A stretch of DNA of 64,000 nucleotides, taken from the NCBI RefSeq assembly GCF_001548475.1, contig NZ_LRUJ01000014.1, forward strand, positions 42,258-106,257, read 5' to 3'. The notes under the pieces were generated by a model that worked only from the letters and a program-made list of their open reading frames with translations, was not told the DNA's origin and searched no databases. Both the position numbers and the translations under genes were made by a program. This DNA is from Bordetella hinzii LMG 13501 (GTDB lineage Bacteria; Pseudomonadota; Gammaproteobacteria; Burkholderiales; Burkholderiaceae_B). Positions 28,077 through 40,042 of this stretch are shown one piece after another; position 1 is the stretch's first letter, and every line of letters begins with the position of its first letter.

Positions 28077-29209
28077 AGCGCCTGGGCCTCATCCTGCTGC
28101 GCGTGTTCACCGCCTTTGATTGGCCCTTGCTGCTGGTGCTGGTGCTGTTCGCCGCGCTGGGCCTGACGGTCATGCATTCGGCGGTCGGCAGCACCGACTG
28201 GCGTTTCGCCGAGCAGTCGCGCAACTTCGTCATCGCCTTCTTCGCCATGTGGATCATGGCGCTGGTGCCGCCACAGACCCTCATGAAACTGGCCTTGCCC
28301 TTTTATGCGGTGGGCATCGTGCTGCTGCTGGGCGTGGAGTTCGCCGGCGAAACCAGCAAGGGCGCCACGCGCTGGCTGAACCTGGGTTTCACGCGCATCC
28401 AGCCCTCCGAGATGATGAAGATCGCCGTGCCCATGATGCTGGCCTGGTACTTCCAGCGCCATGAGGGGCAGGTCCGTATCCGCGACTTTTTGGTGGCCGC
28501 GCTCATGCTGGCCGCGCCCTTCGGCCTCATCGTGCTGCAGCCCGACCTGGGCACGGCCCTGCTGGTGTTCGGCGCGGGCTTTTTCGTGATCTATTTTGCC
28601 GGCCTGTCCTTCAAGCTGCTGGTGCCGGCCGTGCTGATCGGCGTGATCGGCATCGGCACCTTGGTGTACTACGAAGACCAGCTCTGCGAGCCGGACGTCG
28701 ACTGGGTGGTGCTGCATGACTACCAGAAGCACCGGGTGTGCACCCTGCTCAACCCCAGCTCCGACCCCCTGGGCAAGGGCTTTCATACCATCCAGTCCAT
28801 GATCGCGGTGGGGTCCGGCGGACTCTATGGCAAGGGCTATATGCAGGGGACGCAGACCCACCTGGACTTCATCCCCGAACGCACCACGGACTTCATCTTC
28901 GCCGTCTACGCCGAGGAATTCGGCCTGTACGGGGGCGTGGCGCTGCTGGTGCTCTATAGCCTGCTCATCGCGCGGGGGCTGGCGATCGCGACGCGCTGCG
29001 CCAGCCAGTTCGGCCGCCTGCTGGCCGGTTCCATGACCATGATGATGTTCATCTATGTGTTCGTGAATGTCGGCATGGTCACGGGCATCCTGCCCGTGGT
29101 GGGCGTGCCCCTGCCCTTCATGAGTTACGGCGGCACGGCCCTGCTGACCATGGGCGTGGCCTTCGGCATCATGATGAGCATCAGCCGCTCCAAGCCCCTG
29201 AAGGCCTGA
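28073..29209 (+). CDS. rodA: RodA peptidoglycan glycosyltransferase (SEDS family)
   Basis: 378 residues with about ten membrane helices. Lipid II polymerase working with PBP2. SEDS motifs: GATRWLNLGFTRIQPSEMMKIAVPMMLAWY, QPDLGTALLVFGAG (catalytic Asp), the SMIAVGSGGLYGKGYMQGTQTHLDFIPERTTDFIFAVYAEEFG stretch in two parts, and LPVVGVPLPFMSYGG. Start overlaps the mrdA stop. Last gene of the rod-shape operon; convergent with the Ldh-family gene, with no clear hairpin between them. Confidence 0.97.
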   Translation: MKRLGLILLRVFTAFDWPLLLVLVLFAALGLTVMHSAVGSTDWRFAEQSRNFVIAFFAMWIMALVPPQTLMKLALPFYAVGIVLLLGVEFAGETSKGATRWLNLGFTRIQPSEMMKIAVPMMLAWYFQRHEGQVRIRDFLVAALMLAAPFGLIVLQPDLGTALLVFGAGFFVIYFAGLSFKLLVPAVLIGVIGIGTLVYYEDQLCEPDVDWVVLHDYQKHRVCTLLNPSSDPLGKGFHTIQSMIAVGSGGLYGKGYMQGTQTHLDFIPERTTDFIFAVYAEEFGLYGGVALLVLYSLLIARGLAIATRCASQFGRLLAGSMTMMMFIYVFVNVGMVTGILPVVGVPLPFMSYGGTALLTMGVAFGIMMSISRSKPLKA

Positions 29210-29245
29210 GCTTTACGGGCTTTCGCCGCGGCCCGGGGTGCCGCC

Positions 29246-30301
29246 TCAAGCCCGCGGCGCGGGAGCGGGCACGCCCAATTCGTCGCCCAGCTGCTTCAGG
29301 CTGGCCCAGATGGCCGGGGCGAAACTGATGGCATCGCGGTTGAGTTCGCGGTTGGCCGCCTCGTACTCGCCGGGGTATTGCACCCGGTCCACGCCTGGCT
29401 GCGGCGGGCAGGCGTGCAGGTACTCGATGAAGGCGTCGACTTCATGGGTGCGCCAGCTGGCATTGAAGTCCACCTGCGGATCGAGCAGCACCGCGAACAT
29501 ATTGTTGGTGGCCACGCCCTGGCGCGGGTTGTCCGGCTGTATGGTGCCGCCGCCGGAGAGCACGCCGGCCAGCAGCTCGGCCACCAGGCCCATGGCGTAG
29601 CCTTTGTGGCCGCCAAAGGGCAGCAGCGCGCCGGGCGGGTCGGTGAACAGGGCATTGGGATCGGTGGTCGGGTTGCCCGCGGCGTCGATCAGCGAGCCCG
29701 CGGGCGCCTGTTCGCCCTTGGCCGCCAGCACCCGCGCCTTGTTGACGGCGATAGCGCTGGTGGCCATGTCCACGATCAGGGGCGGCCTGCCGCCGGGCAG
29801 GGGGCCGGCAAAGCACAGCGGATTGGTCGTCAGGCAGGCGCGCGCGCCGCCGAAGGGCGCCACCGTCGGGGCGCGGTTGATCACATTGGTGAAGGCCAGC
29901 AGGATCAGGCCGGCGTTGGCGGCCATTTCGCCGTAGTGGCCCATGCGGCCCAGGTGATGGCTGCGGCGCAGGGTGAGGATGCAGGAGCCCAGTTCATGGG
30001 CGCGCGCGATGGCGGCTTGCACCGCCATCTTGCCCACATGCTGGCCGAAGCCGTTGTCGCCGTCGAAGGCCAGGAAGCTGCCGTTGTCGGTCAGCAGCTG
30101 CAGCCGGCCGTCGGCGCGCACAAAGCCGCCTTTCAGCACGCGGGCATAGTTGGGCAGGATGGACAGGCCGTGGCTGGTATAGCCTACCCGGTCGGATTCG
30201 GCCAGGTGTTCGGCCACGTCGCGGGCGATGTCCCGCGGCACATCCTGGGCGCTGAGCAGGTTTTCGCCGTAGGCAATGGCATCGGCAATCGCGATTTTCA
30301 T
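29246..30301 (-). CDS. Ldh family (malate/lactate-type) oxidoreductase, second copy
   Basis: 351 residues. Ldh_2 family with RVGYTSHGLSILPNYARVL, the catalytic SHHLGRMGHYGEMAANAG, CLTTNPLCFAGP and LPFGGHKGYAMGLVAELLAG. Uses NAD(P) on a 2-hydroxy acid; substrate unknown. It starts 10 nt downstream of the SLC13 carrier on the same strand, so it likely oxidises the acid that the carrier brings in. Distinct from the paralogue at 9331-10368. Confidence 0.88.
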   Translation of the reverse strand: MKIAIADAIAYGENLLSAQDVPRDIARDVAEHLAESDRVGYTSHGLSILPNYARVLKGGFVRADGRLQLLTDNGSFLAFDGDNGFGQHVGKMAVQAAIARAHELGSCILTLRRSHHLGRMGHYGEMAANAGLILLAFTNVINRAPTVAPFGGARACLTTNPLCFAGPLPGGRPPLIVDMATSAIAVNKARVLAAKGEQAPAGSLIDAAGNPTTDPNALFTDPPGALLPFGGHKGYAMGLVAELLAGVLSGGGTIQPDNPRQGVATNNMFAVLLDPQVDFNASWRTHEVDAFIEYLHACPPQPGVDRVQYPGEYEAANRELNRDAISFAPAIWASLKQLGDELGVPAPAPRA

Positions 30302-30311
30302 CCCTGGCTCC

Positions 30312-31802
30312 TTACAGGATGCCCAGCCAGCGCCAATAGGTCATGCCCATCAGCAACATCAGGCCGAAGCCGATGATGGTGATGATGATGCCCACCTTGG
30401 CGAACTGTTTGGCGGTGAAGGTCTCCGTACCCAGGCAGACCATGTTCTGCGGCGCGTTGATGGGCAGGATGAAGCCATAGCTGACCACGAAACCCAGCAG
30501 CATGGTCATGCCCAGGCGGTTGAAGTCGCCTGGCAATGTCTGCAGCACCGAGATCAGGATGGGCAGCATGGCCGAAGTCAGCGCGGTGGCGCTGGCGAAA
30601 CCCAGGTGGATGAGTATGAGAAAGGCCGACAGGATGGCGAAGATCATCAGCGGGCTGACATGATCCAGGCCGGTGTGGGTGACCACCTGGTTGCCCAGCC
30701 ACTGGCCGGCCTGGGTCGACAGCAGGGCCGAGCCCAGGCTGATGCCCACGCCGAAGACGATGACCGTGCCCCAGGGGATGCGTGATTGGACGTCTTTCCA
30801 GGTCATGACGCCAAAGCGCGGCAGCATGAGCAGCACCAGGCCGAAGTAGGTGGTCGAGGTGGTGTCGAAGTTGTGCAGCAGTTTTTCGGTGGACCAGAAC
30901 AGCAGCAGCAGGATGGACACCGCCAGCAGGCGCTTCTGCGGCGCGCTCATGGGGCCGAGCTCGCGCAGCTCGCGCTCCACGGCTTCCTTGCCGCCGGCGA
31001 TTTCGTCGCTTTCGGGCGGCAGCATCTTCAGCACGATGAAGATCAGCACCGCCGACATGATGATGGACCACGGTGTGCCGGCGATCAGCCATTCGGCCCA
31101 GCTCACGCGCTGGCCCAGCATTTTTTCCATGAAACCGACGGTCAGCAGGTTCTGCGCGGCGGCGGTCTGGATGCCGACGTTCCAGATGCTGGTGGCCTGG
31201 GCCACGATGATCATGATGCCGGCGGCGATGTTGGAGCGCTTGTCCACGCCGAAGGCGGCGATCACGCCCATCATGATGGGCACCACGGCCGCGCTGCGCG
31301 CGGTGGCGCTGGGCACCACCAGGCTGAGCACGATGGTGACCGCGATGGCGCCCACCAGGATGCGGCGCGTGCTGGTGCCGATCTTGGACAGCGTGACCAG
31401 GGCGATGCGTCGGTCCAGGCCGGTGAAGGTCATGGCCGCCGCGATGAACAGGGCGCCGGCCACCAGCGCCAGAGCGGAGTTGGAGAAGCCCTGCAAGGCC
31501 ATGGTGATGGCCGCCGAGGTGCCGATGAGCACGTCGGGATTCTTGACGGAAGGGGCCGTGCCCAGCAGGAAGGCCATCAGGGTGGTGACCATGATGGCGC
31601 TGGCTTCATAGGACACCGCTTCGGTGACCCAGACCACCACCGCGAAGGCGAGGATGGCCAGCATGCGATGGCCGGCGATGGGCAGGTCGGCGGGCGTGGG
31701 CAGGAGCAGGACGGCGACCAGGGCGATGATACCGGCGACCAGGCCTATCGGGATTTTCTTTTTGGGGGCTTGCTGGGCAGGGACAGCGGCTTGCGCGGTC
31801 AT
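30312..31802 (-). CDS. SLC13/DASS family anion:sodium symporter (di/tricarboxylate type)
   Basis: 496 residues from ATG 31802, with GGAG 6 nt upstream; the ATG at 31808 directly abuts that site. About twelve hydrophobic segments; the DASS hallmarks are WVTEAVSYEASAIMVTTLMAFLLG near the N-terminus and SATALTSAMLPILISVL, then FILPINAPQNMVCLGTETFTAKQFAKVG near the C-terminus. Members carry C4-dicarboxylates, citrate, tartrate or sulfate. Co-transcribed with the Ldh-family enzyme downstream, which favours a hydroxy-dicarboxylate. The 150-nt upstream region has no gene and must hold the promoter. Confidence 0.88.
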   Translation of the reverse strand: MTAQAAVPAQQAPKKKIPIGLVAGIIALVAVLLLPTPADLPIAGHRMLAILAFAVVVWVTEAVSYEASAIMVTTLMAFLLGTAPSVKNPDVLIGTSAAITMALQGFSNSALALVAGALFIAAAMTFTGLDRRIALVTLSKIGTSTRRILVGAIAVTIVLSLVVPSATARSAAVVPIMMGVIAAFGVDKRSNIAAGIMIIVAQATSIWNVGIQTAAAQNLLTVGFMEKMLGQRVSWAEWLIAGTPWSIIMSAVLIFIVLKMLPPESDEIAGGKEAVERELRELGPMSAPQKRLLAVSILLLLFWSTEKLLHNFDTTSTTYFGLVLLMLPRFGVMTWKDVQSRIPWGTVIVFGVGISLGSALLSTQAGQWLGNQVVTHTGLDHVSPLMIFAILSAFLILIHLGFASATALTSAMLPILISVLQTLPGDFNRLGMTMLLGFVVSYGFILPINAPQNMVCLGTETFTAKQFAKVGIIITIIGFGLMLLMGMTYWRWLGIL

Positions 31803-31954
31803 ATCCATCTCCGTTTCTGAGTCAAAACTGCGACGAAACAAGCGTAACAACTAGAGGAAAACCCGCATTGATGGCGATCAAGCTAGCACGGTTTTGGCCT
31901 TGTGGGCAGAGGGGGGGCCGATTATGCTGCGCGGTTAACCGGCGGGCGCCGGCG

Positions 31955-32530
31955 TCAGGGCAGCGCCAGCCGCAGGTGTTCTTCGAGATGGACGGTGGGC
32001 GCCACGCGCCAGCCGCTTTGCGCATAGCGCAGCCAGCGCCCCATGACCAGATGGGTCAGCAGGCTGGCATGGGCGGCGACATTGGCCTGGGCGGGCAGGC
32101 TGCCCTCGCTGACCGCGTTGCGCAGGCATTGTTTCAGGGTTGCCTCGATGCGGTCGTTGATGTGGTTGATGCGCTCTTGCAGGCGATTGTCTTCGGTCAC
32201 CAGCGCGTCGCCCGTCAGCACGCGGGTGATGCCGCGGTTGCGCTCGGCGAAGGCCAGCAGCATCGAGACGGTCTTGCGGGTTTGCGGCAGCGCCTGGGGC
32301 TCGGCGGCCGCGATTTGGTTGATGAGCGTAAAGAGGGTCGTCTCGATGAATTCGATCAGCCCTTCGAACATCTGCGCCTTGCTCGCGAAGTGGCGATAGA
32401 GCGCCGCCTCGGAGACCTGCAGGCGCGCGGCCAGCGCGGCCGTGGTGATGCGGGCAGCGTGGGGCTGCTCCAGCATCTCAGCCAGCGTTTGCAGAATCTG
32501 GGTCTTTCGTTCGCCGGGTTTGGTCGCCAT
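31955..32530 (-). CDS. slmA: SlmA-type nucleoid occlusion factor (TetR family)
   Basis: 191 residues. N-terminal TetR helix-turn-helix with RKTQILQTLAEMLEQPHAARITTAALAARLQVSEAALYRHFASK, close to SlmA of E. coli (198 aa), including the AQMFEGLIEFIE continuation. SlmA binds chromosomal sites and blocks FtsZ assembly over the nucleoid. It lies 30 nt downstream of the HAD nucleotidase on the same strand, and probably belongs to the argB transcript. A plain TetR repressor role cannot be excluded without its binding sites. Confidence 0.8.
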   Translation of the reverse strand: MATKPGERKTQILQTLAEMLEQPHAARITTAALAARLQVSEAALYRHFASKAQMFEGLIEFIETTLFTLINQIAAAEPQALPQTRKTVSMLLAFAERNRGITRVLTGDALVTEDNRLQERINHINDRIEATLKQCLRNAVSEGSLPAQANVAAHASLLTHLVMGRWLRYAQSGWRVAPTVHLEEHLRLALP

Positions 32531-32560
32531 GACGGAGCCGTGGTCGGGGCAGGTTGACTG

Positions 32561-33303
32561 TCAGCCCCGCAGCGGGCGGCGGCGCAACAGCAAGTCAGTG
32601 ACGCAGTTTACCCGCAAGTCGACGTAACCAGGACGGTGCCGGTGGGCGCGGGCAAAAGGCGTGCCGGGGTGGTAGACGTGCACCGTGCGCACGCCGGCGC
32701 GCCGGGCGCCGCGCAAGTTGTCCAGCGTGTCCTCGACCAGCACCGCGCGCCGGGCGGGCACGCCCTCGCGGGCGAGCACATAGCGCAGCAGCGCCGAGGA
32801 GGGCTTGGGCCGGAACTCGCCGTGCAAGCGCATCTGCTCTATGCCCCAGAGCGCGTCGAACTGCCGCAGGATGCCCAAATGGCGCAGCACCGCGCGCGCA
32901 TAGTGCAGCGGCGCGTTGGTGAGCAGCACCTTGCGGCCGGGCAGCCGCTTGAGCTTGTGCGCCAGGCCTTTCTCGGCGCGCACCAGCGGCCGGACATCGA
33001 AGTCATGGCTGCGGTGCAGAAAACGATGCGGATCCACGCCGTGGTGGCGCACCATGCCGATCACCGTGGCGCCGTAGCGCTTCCAGTAGGCGGTGCGGAA
33101 ACCATTGGCCGTGTCCGCGTCCACCTCCAGCAGCTCCGACACGGCGCGCGTCATGCCCGCGTCGATCTGCGGAAAGATGGCGTGCGACGTGTCGTGCAGG
33201 GTGTTGTCCAGGTCGAACAGCCACAGCAGGCCGTCGTCGCACGGCTCGCGGCGCGAGCGGCGCACGCGCGCCGCCGGCCGCGACAACTGGCGGCGCGCCA
33301 GCA

Positions 33304-33304
<1 letters not shown>
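32561..33304 (-). CDS. HAD-family pyrimidine 5'-nucleotidase
   Basis: 247 residues. HAD motif I WLFDLDNTLHDTS, motif II LLTNAP, motif III Lys in FRPKPSS and motif IV VLVEDTLDNLRGAR. The group with a cap inserted after motif I (PQIDAGMTRAV) includes the SDT1-like pyrimidine 5'-nucleotidases. Its ATG shares one base with the argB stop (TGATG). The first ~25 residues are Arg-rich; a shorter start cannot be excluded. Confidence 0.85.
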
Positions 33305-35791
<2,487 letters not shown>

Positions 35792-35795
<4 letters not shown>

Positions 35796-36538
35796 TTGAT
35801 GGGCATGAGTTCGATGCCGCCGTCCGAGCCGCCGCCGCCGGTGCCGCCCGGGGCGGCGCCCTGGGTCGTGGTGGAGGCGCCCGACTCGATGGGCGCGGCC
35901 TTGCCGTTGTTGTTGCCGGACAGCCGGACCGCTTCTTCGCGGCTGATGATGTCGAACAGTTTTACCACTTTTGTGATGCCGCCGACACCGGAGGCCGCGT
36001 TGGCGGCGTAGTCGCCTTCCGATTGCGTGACCATGCCCATGAGGTAGACCACGCCCTTGTCGGTCGTGACCGAGATGGTGCGCGAGGGCACATACTGGGC
36101 ATTGACCAGGGCCGTGCGGACCTTGGAGGTCAGCCAGGTGTCGTTGGAGCGCGTCGAGAAAGCCGCGGCCGGGCCGACGGTCAGCTGGTTGCTGACATTC
36201 TTGACCTTGTCCACGCCCTGGGCGATGGCCGTGGCCTGGGCCCGGTCGGCTTCGGTGGGGACGTCGCCGGTGAGCAGCACCTGGCCGTTGTACACCATGG
36301 CATTGACGCGGGCATTGCTGCCCAGCTTCTGGCTGATCTGGCTTTCCACCCGGAAGGTGATGTTCTGGTCATCGAGCTGGGTGCCCGAGCTGCGCCTGTC
36401 GGTGGCCACCACGGCGGTGCCGGCGGCGGCCCCGCCGACCACCAGCGGCACGCAGGCCGACAGCGAGGCGGCGGTGGCGGCCAGGGCCGTTGCCAGGATC
36501 AGGGGACGGGCCGCGCGTCGCGCTTTGGGCATCATCAT
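35792..36538 (-). CDS. dolP: DolP-like BON-domain outer-membrane lipoprotein
   Basis: 248 residues from ATG 36538, with GGAG 7 nt upstream; the start is ATGATGATG and overlaps the gmhA-like stop. Signal peptide with lipobox LSAC (Cys about 29). Two BON domains: about 60-130 (NITFRVESQISQKLGSNARVNAMVYNGQVLLTGDV) and about 135-205 (TWLTSKVRTALVNAQYVPSRTISVTTDKGVVYLMGMV). A Gly/Ser-rich tail (about 205-248) is longer than in E. coli DolP (191 aa). DolP helps keep the outer membrane intact. The order yraN-SIS-dolP is as in E. coli. Confidence 0.9.
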
Positions 36539-37128
36539 TCGGTGTCTCCAAGCAATAGGGCATCGATACCGTCGCACAGGGCATGCAGCAACAGGATGTG
36601 TATTTCCTGGATGCGCATGGTGCGGTCGTGCGGAACACATAGATGGACGTCATGCGGCGTGATGAGTTCCCCGATGACGCCGCCACCCTTGCCAGTCAGG
36701 GCGATGACGTGCATCTCGCGGTCGTGCGCGGCCTGCATGGCGCGCACGACATTGGGGGAATTGCCGCTGGTGGAGATCGCCACCAGGACGTCGCCGGGCT
36801 GGCCCAGGGCACTGACCTGGCGCTCGAAGATCTCGTCAAAACCGTAGTCATTGCCCACCGCCGTGAGGATGGAGGTGTCGGTATTCAGGGCGATGCCGGC
36901 CAGCGGCAGGCGGTCGCGCTCGAAGCGCCCCACCAGTTCGGCGATGAAGTGCTGGGCATCGGCGGCCGAGCCGCCGTTGCCGCATGCCAGAATCCGGCCA
37001 TTGTTGGCCAATGCCGCGAACAGCAGTTCCACCGCGGCCGACAGCGGCTCGGACAGGGCGTGCATGCTTTGTTCGCACAGCGCCATCGCATCGCGGAAGT
37101 GCGACGTCATGCGAGAGGTCATATCCAT
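36535..37128 (-). CDS. gmhA: SIS-domain protein, phosphoheptose isomerase GmhA / DiaA-like
   Basis: 197 residues. SIS fold with ILACGNGGSAADAQHFIAELVGRF, LNTDTSILTAVGNDYGFDEIF, LVAISTSGNSPNVVRAM and RTMRIQEIHILLLHALCDGID. The Glu in AELVGRF and the Gln and His in RIQEIHILLLH match catalytic positions of GmhA (sedoheptulose-7-P isomerase for LPS heptose). The position between yraN and dolP is that of diaA in E. coli, whose product binds DnaA. Either or both roles are possible. Start choice is soft; ATG 37122 is an alternative. Stop overlaps dolP start. Confidence 0.85.
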   Translation of the reverse strand: MDMTSRMTSHFRDAMALCEQSMHALSEPLSAAVELLFAALANNGRILACGNGGSAADAQHFIAELVGRFERDRLPLAGIALNTDTSILTAVGNDYGFDEIFERQVSALGQPGDVLVAISTSGNSPNVVRAMQAAHDREMHVIALTGKGGGVIGELITPHDVHLCVPHDRTMRIQEIHILLLHALCDGIDALLLGDTE

Positions 37129-37162
37129 GGCGCGGATTATCTCACGGGGCCGCGCCAGCCGA

Positions 37163-37600
37163 TCAGCCCCGGCGGCGCCGGCAGCGTAACGGCTGTGACT
37201 GAATGTCGGGCTGGAAGGCGTCGCGCAGCCACCGGGGCCGGCCGGCTTCGAAGGCCAGCACGTCAAAGCGCAGGGGCCGCCCGGCCAGGCCCGCCTGTAT
37301 CTGCCACAGGGCGGCCGCGCGGGCCAGCCGCGCCTGCTTGGCCGCGCCGATGCTGGCCGCCGCGCCGCCGCAGGCCATGCTGCCACGCCAGCGGACCTCG
37401 ACCACGACCAGCAGCGGCCCGTCCTGCATGACCAGGTCCAGTTCGCCATGGCGGTTGCGCACGTTGCGCGCCACCAGGCGCAGCCCATGGCCGCGCAACA
37501 GGCGCAGCGCCGCGCCCTCGGCGCGCCGCCCGCGGAGGTGGCGCGGGTCGGGACGGACGGAGGGCCGGCACAGGCGCGGCAGCAGGTCGGCAAGGCGCAT
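37163..37600 (-). CDS. yraN: YraN family (UPF0102) putative endonuclease
   Basis: 145 residues. The fold is that of small archaeal Holliday-junction-resolvase-like nucleases; the key residues are [21 protein letters not shown], containing the E-L-D and V-E-V-(K/R) pattern of the metal site. The usual VEVK lysine is Arg here (VEVRWR), as in many YraN proteins. The product is Arg-rich (pI high). Divergent from rsmI with 41 bp between, as in many proteobacteria. Role in the cell is unclear. Confidence 0.88.
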   Translation of the reverse strand: MRLADLLPRLCRPSVRPDPRHLRGRRAEGAALRLLRGHGLRLVARNVRNRHGELDLVMQDGPLLVVVEVRWRGSMACGGAAASIGAAKQARLARAAALWQIQAGLAGRPLRFDVLAFEAGRPRWLRDAFQPDIQSQPLRCRRRRG

Positions 37601-37641
37601 GGGGCTACACTGGCAGGGTTTTCACCGCCGCGGTTTCCCTT

Positions 37642-38574
37642 ATGAATCAAGAAGTCACATCCTCTGTTGCCGGCGACGCCTGGCGCCGGGTCGCCGAGCG
37701 GGTGGCCGCGCAGCATTGGCCCGAGGGGGCGCTCTATGTCGTGGCCACGCCCATCGGCAACCTGGGCGACCTGGGGCTGCGCGCCTGGCAGGCCCTGGCG
37801 CGCGCCGACGTCATCGCCGCCGAGGACACCCGCGCCAGCCGCACGCTGCTCGATGCCTGGGGGATCGCCACGCCCTTGATGGCCGCGCACCGCCACAATG
37901 AGGCGCAGGCGGCCGAGGCCATCTGCCAGCGCCTGGCCCAGGGTCAGCGCGTGGCCTTGGTCTCCGACGCCGGCGCCCCGGCGGTCAGCGATCCGGGCGC
38001 GCGGGTGGTGCGCGCGGTGCGCGAGGCCGGCCATCTGGTGGTGCCCATCCCCGGGCCCAGCGCCGTCATCGCTGCCTTGATGGGCAGTGGCGTGACCACG
38101 GACGAGAATCCCGCCTTCGCCTTTGCCGGTTTCGCGCCACCCAAGGCGGCGGCGCGCCAGCGCTGGCTGGCCGACTGGGGCGCGCTGCCCGCGCCGGTCC
38201 TGATGTTCGAGTCGCCCCACCGCCTGGCGGCCACGCTGGCCGATCTGCTGCAGGTCTGCGGGCCCGGACGGCGGCTGACCGTGGCGCGCGAGCTCACCAA
38301 GCGCTTCGAGGAAATCGTGACCTTTCCGCTGGCCGAGGCCGCCGCCTGGCTGGCGGGAGATGCCCACCGCGAGCAGGGCGAATTCGTGTTGATCCTGCAT
38401 GCCGCCGCGCCCAGCCCGGATGCCGGCCCGGCCGATCCGGCGCTTGACCGTCTGCTCGACGCCCTGCTGGAAAGCGTCTCGGTGCGCGATGCGGCCCGGA
38501 TCGCCGCCAAAGCCACCGGCCAGCCGCGCGATGCCCTTTACCAGCGCGCCCTGGCCCGCAAGGCAGGCGCATGA
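37642..38574 (+). CDS. rsmI: 16S rRNA 2'-O-ribose C1402 methyltransferase
   Basis: 310 residues. Tetrapyrrole-methylase fold acting on 16S rRNA C1402. Seen: ALYVVATPIGNLGDLGLRAWQAL, AAEDTRASRTLLDAWGI, ALVSDAGAPAVSDPGARVVRAV, VPIPGPSAVIAAL and YESPHRL-like FESPHRL. The N-terminal ~27 residues before the catalytic fold form an extension compared with E. coli RsmI (286 aa). Its stop overlaps the ogt start (ATGA). Confidence 0.96.
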   Translation: MNQEVTSSVAGDAWRRVAERVAAQHWPEGALYVVATPIGNLGDLGLRAWQALARADVIAAEDTRASRTLLDAWGIATPLMAAHRHNEAQAAEAICQRLAQGQRVALVSDAGAPAVSDPGARVVRAVREAGHLVVPIPGPSAVIAALMGSGVTTDENPAFAFAGFAPPKAAARQRWLADWGALPAPVLMFESPHRLAATLADLLQVCGPGRRLTVARELTKRFEEIVTFPLAEAAAWLAGDAHREQGEFVLILHAAAPSPDAGPADPALDRLLDALLESVSVRDAARIAAKATGQPRDALYQRALARKAGA

Positions 38575-39128
38575 GCCGCATCATGGACGACAGCGCGGCG
38601 CTGGACATCGAGACCCCGCTGGGTGGCCTGCGCCTGTTGGCCAGCGGGCCTTTCCTGTGCGGTGCATGGTTCCTGGACCAGGAGGACCTGGGGCTGCCTG
38701 CGCGCGCGCAGCCCGGCGAGGCCGAACTCGGCGTGCTGCACCTGGCCCGGGAGCAGCTGCGGCAATGGTTCGACGGCCAGCGCCGCGCCTTCGATCTGCC
38801 GCTGGCGCCGCGCGGCACGGCGTTCCAGCGCGCGGTCTGGGACGGCCTGCTGGCCCTGCCTTTCGGGGTGACGGTGAGCTACGGCCAGCTGGCGCAGCGC
38901 ATCGGCCGGCCGCGCGCCGTGCGGGCCCTGGCGCAGGCCGTGGGACGCAATCCGATTTCCATCATCATCCCCTGCCATCGCGTCATCGGCTACGACACCG
39001 CGCTGACCGGCTTTGGCGGCGGCCTGCAGCGCAAGCATGCGCTGCTGTCGCACGAAGGCCACCGCTATCCGGGCCATACGGCGCGGGCGCGCCGGGTCTG
39101 TGACGGGCAGATGGACCTGCCCTGGTAG
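38571..39128 (+). CDS. ogt: Methylated-DNA--protein-cysteine S-methyltransferase
   Basis: 185 residues; ATG 38571 overlaps the rsmI stop, and a second ATG lies at 38583. Suicidal repair protein for O6-alkylguanine. Seen: TAFQRAVWDGLLALPFGVTVSYGQLA, the DNA-binding RAVRALAQAVGRNPISIIIPCHRVIG with the acceptor cysteine in PCHRV, and GFGGGLQRKHALLSHEG. Length matches Ogt/MGMT. Translation is likely coupled to rsmI. Confidence 0.96.
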   Translation: MSRIMDDSAALDIETPLGGLRLLASGPFLCGAWFLDQEDLGLPARAQPGEAELGVLHLAREQLRQWFDGQRRAFDLPLAPRGTAFQRAVWDGLLALPFGVTVSYGQLAQRIGRPRAVRALAQAVGRNPISIIIPCHRVIGYDTALTGFGGGLQRKHALLSHEGHRYPGHTARARRVCDGQMDLPW

Positions 39129-39136
39129 GCGGCGGT

Positions 39137-40042
39137 CTATTGCGACGCCAGGCTGGGCAGGATGCCGGTGCGGTCGGAGACGCGCTGCACGGCATCCATG
39201 GCAGCTTCGCGCGAGGCATAGGGCCCCATGCGCACGCGATACAGGTTGTTGGCTTGTTCGACGATGGCCGCCGGTTCGCCCGCCATCAGGCCGTTGATCC
39301 GGCTCACCAGGCTTTGCGCGTTGCCCGGCTGGCTGAAGGCGCCCAGTTGCAGATAGATCCCCGTGCCGCGCAGCGCCGTGGCCGGGGGCTTGGGCGCCGG
39401 TTCGGGCAACGGCAAGGCCACCGGCGCGGCGGCGGGCAGATCGGTCAGGGCGATGGGCTCCGGGCCCGCCGGCGGGGGCGCGGCCCCGGCCAACATGGTG
39501 CGGATTTCGCTGGGCAGGATGCGTTCGACCACCACCGCGCCGCTGCCCGGGCCGATGATGCCCAGCTTATAGGCCGCCACATACGACAGGTCCATGATGC
39601 GGTCGCTGTGGAAGGGGCCGCGGTCGTTGACGCGCACGATGACCGTCCGCCCGTTGAGTTTGCTGGTCACGCGGGCGTAGCTGGGCACGGGCATGGTCGG
39701 GTGCGCCGCCGTCATGCTGTACATGTCGTAGGGTTCGCCGATCGAGGTCGAGTTGCCGTGGAATTTCTTGCCGTACCAGGATGCGATGCCCTCCTGGCGG
39801 AAGGGCCGCTCGCTGGTGTCGGGCACATAGCGCTTGCCGAAGACCACATAGGGCCGGTTGGCGCCGCTGGCCAGGGGTTCCAGGCGCGGCACGGCGTCCG
39901 GGATGCTGTCCAGGTTGGACGGCGGGTTGGCGCCCGGGCCGTCGTCCTTGTAGTAGCCGCCGCCGCGTTTGCCCGTGCTGCCGCAGCCGGCCAGCGCCAC
40001 GGCCAGCACCAGCATAGCCAGGAGGGCGAGCGGCGACCTCAT
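39137..40042 (-). CDS. rlpA: RlpA septal-ring lytic transglycosylase, lipoprotein
   Basis: 301 residues. Lipobox LAGC (Cys20) after a signal peptide; double-psi beta-barrel (about 85-175) with EGIASWYGKKFHGNSTSIGEPYDMYSMTAAHPT and VRVNDRGPFHSDRIMDLS (catalytic Asp region); a Pro/Ala-rich linker (about 185-225); a C-terminal SPOR domain (about 226-300) that binds denuded glycan at the septum. It cleaves glycan strands lacking stem peptides. The start overlaps the rapZ stop by 4 nt. Confidence 0.94.
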   Translation of the reverse strand: MRSPLALLAMLVLAVALAGCGSTGKRGGGYYKDDGPGANPPSNLDSIPDAVPRLEPLASGANRPYVVFGKRYVPDTSERPFRQEGIASWYGKKFHGNSTSIGEPYDMYSMTAAHPTMPVPSYARVTSKLNGRTVIVRVNDRGPFHSDRIMDLSYVAAYKLGIIGPGSGAVVVERILPSEIRTMLAGAAPPPAGPEPIALTDLPAAAPVALPLPEPAPKPPATALRGTGIYLQLGAFSQPGNAQSLVSRINGLMAGEPAAIVEQANNLYRVRMGPYASREAAMDAVQRVSDRTGILPSLASQ

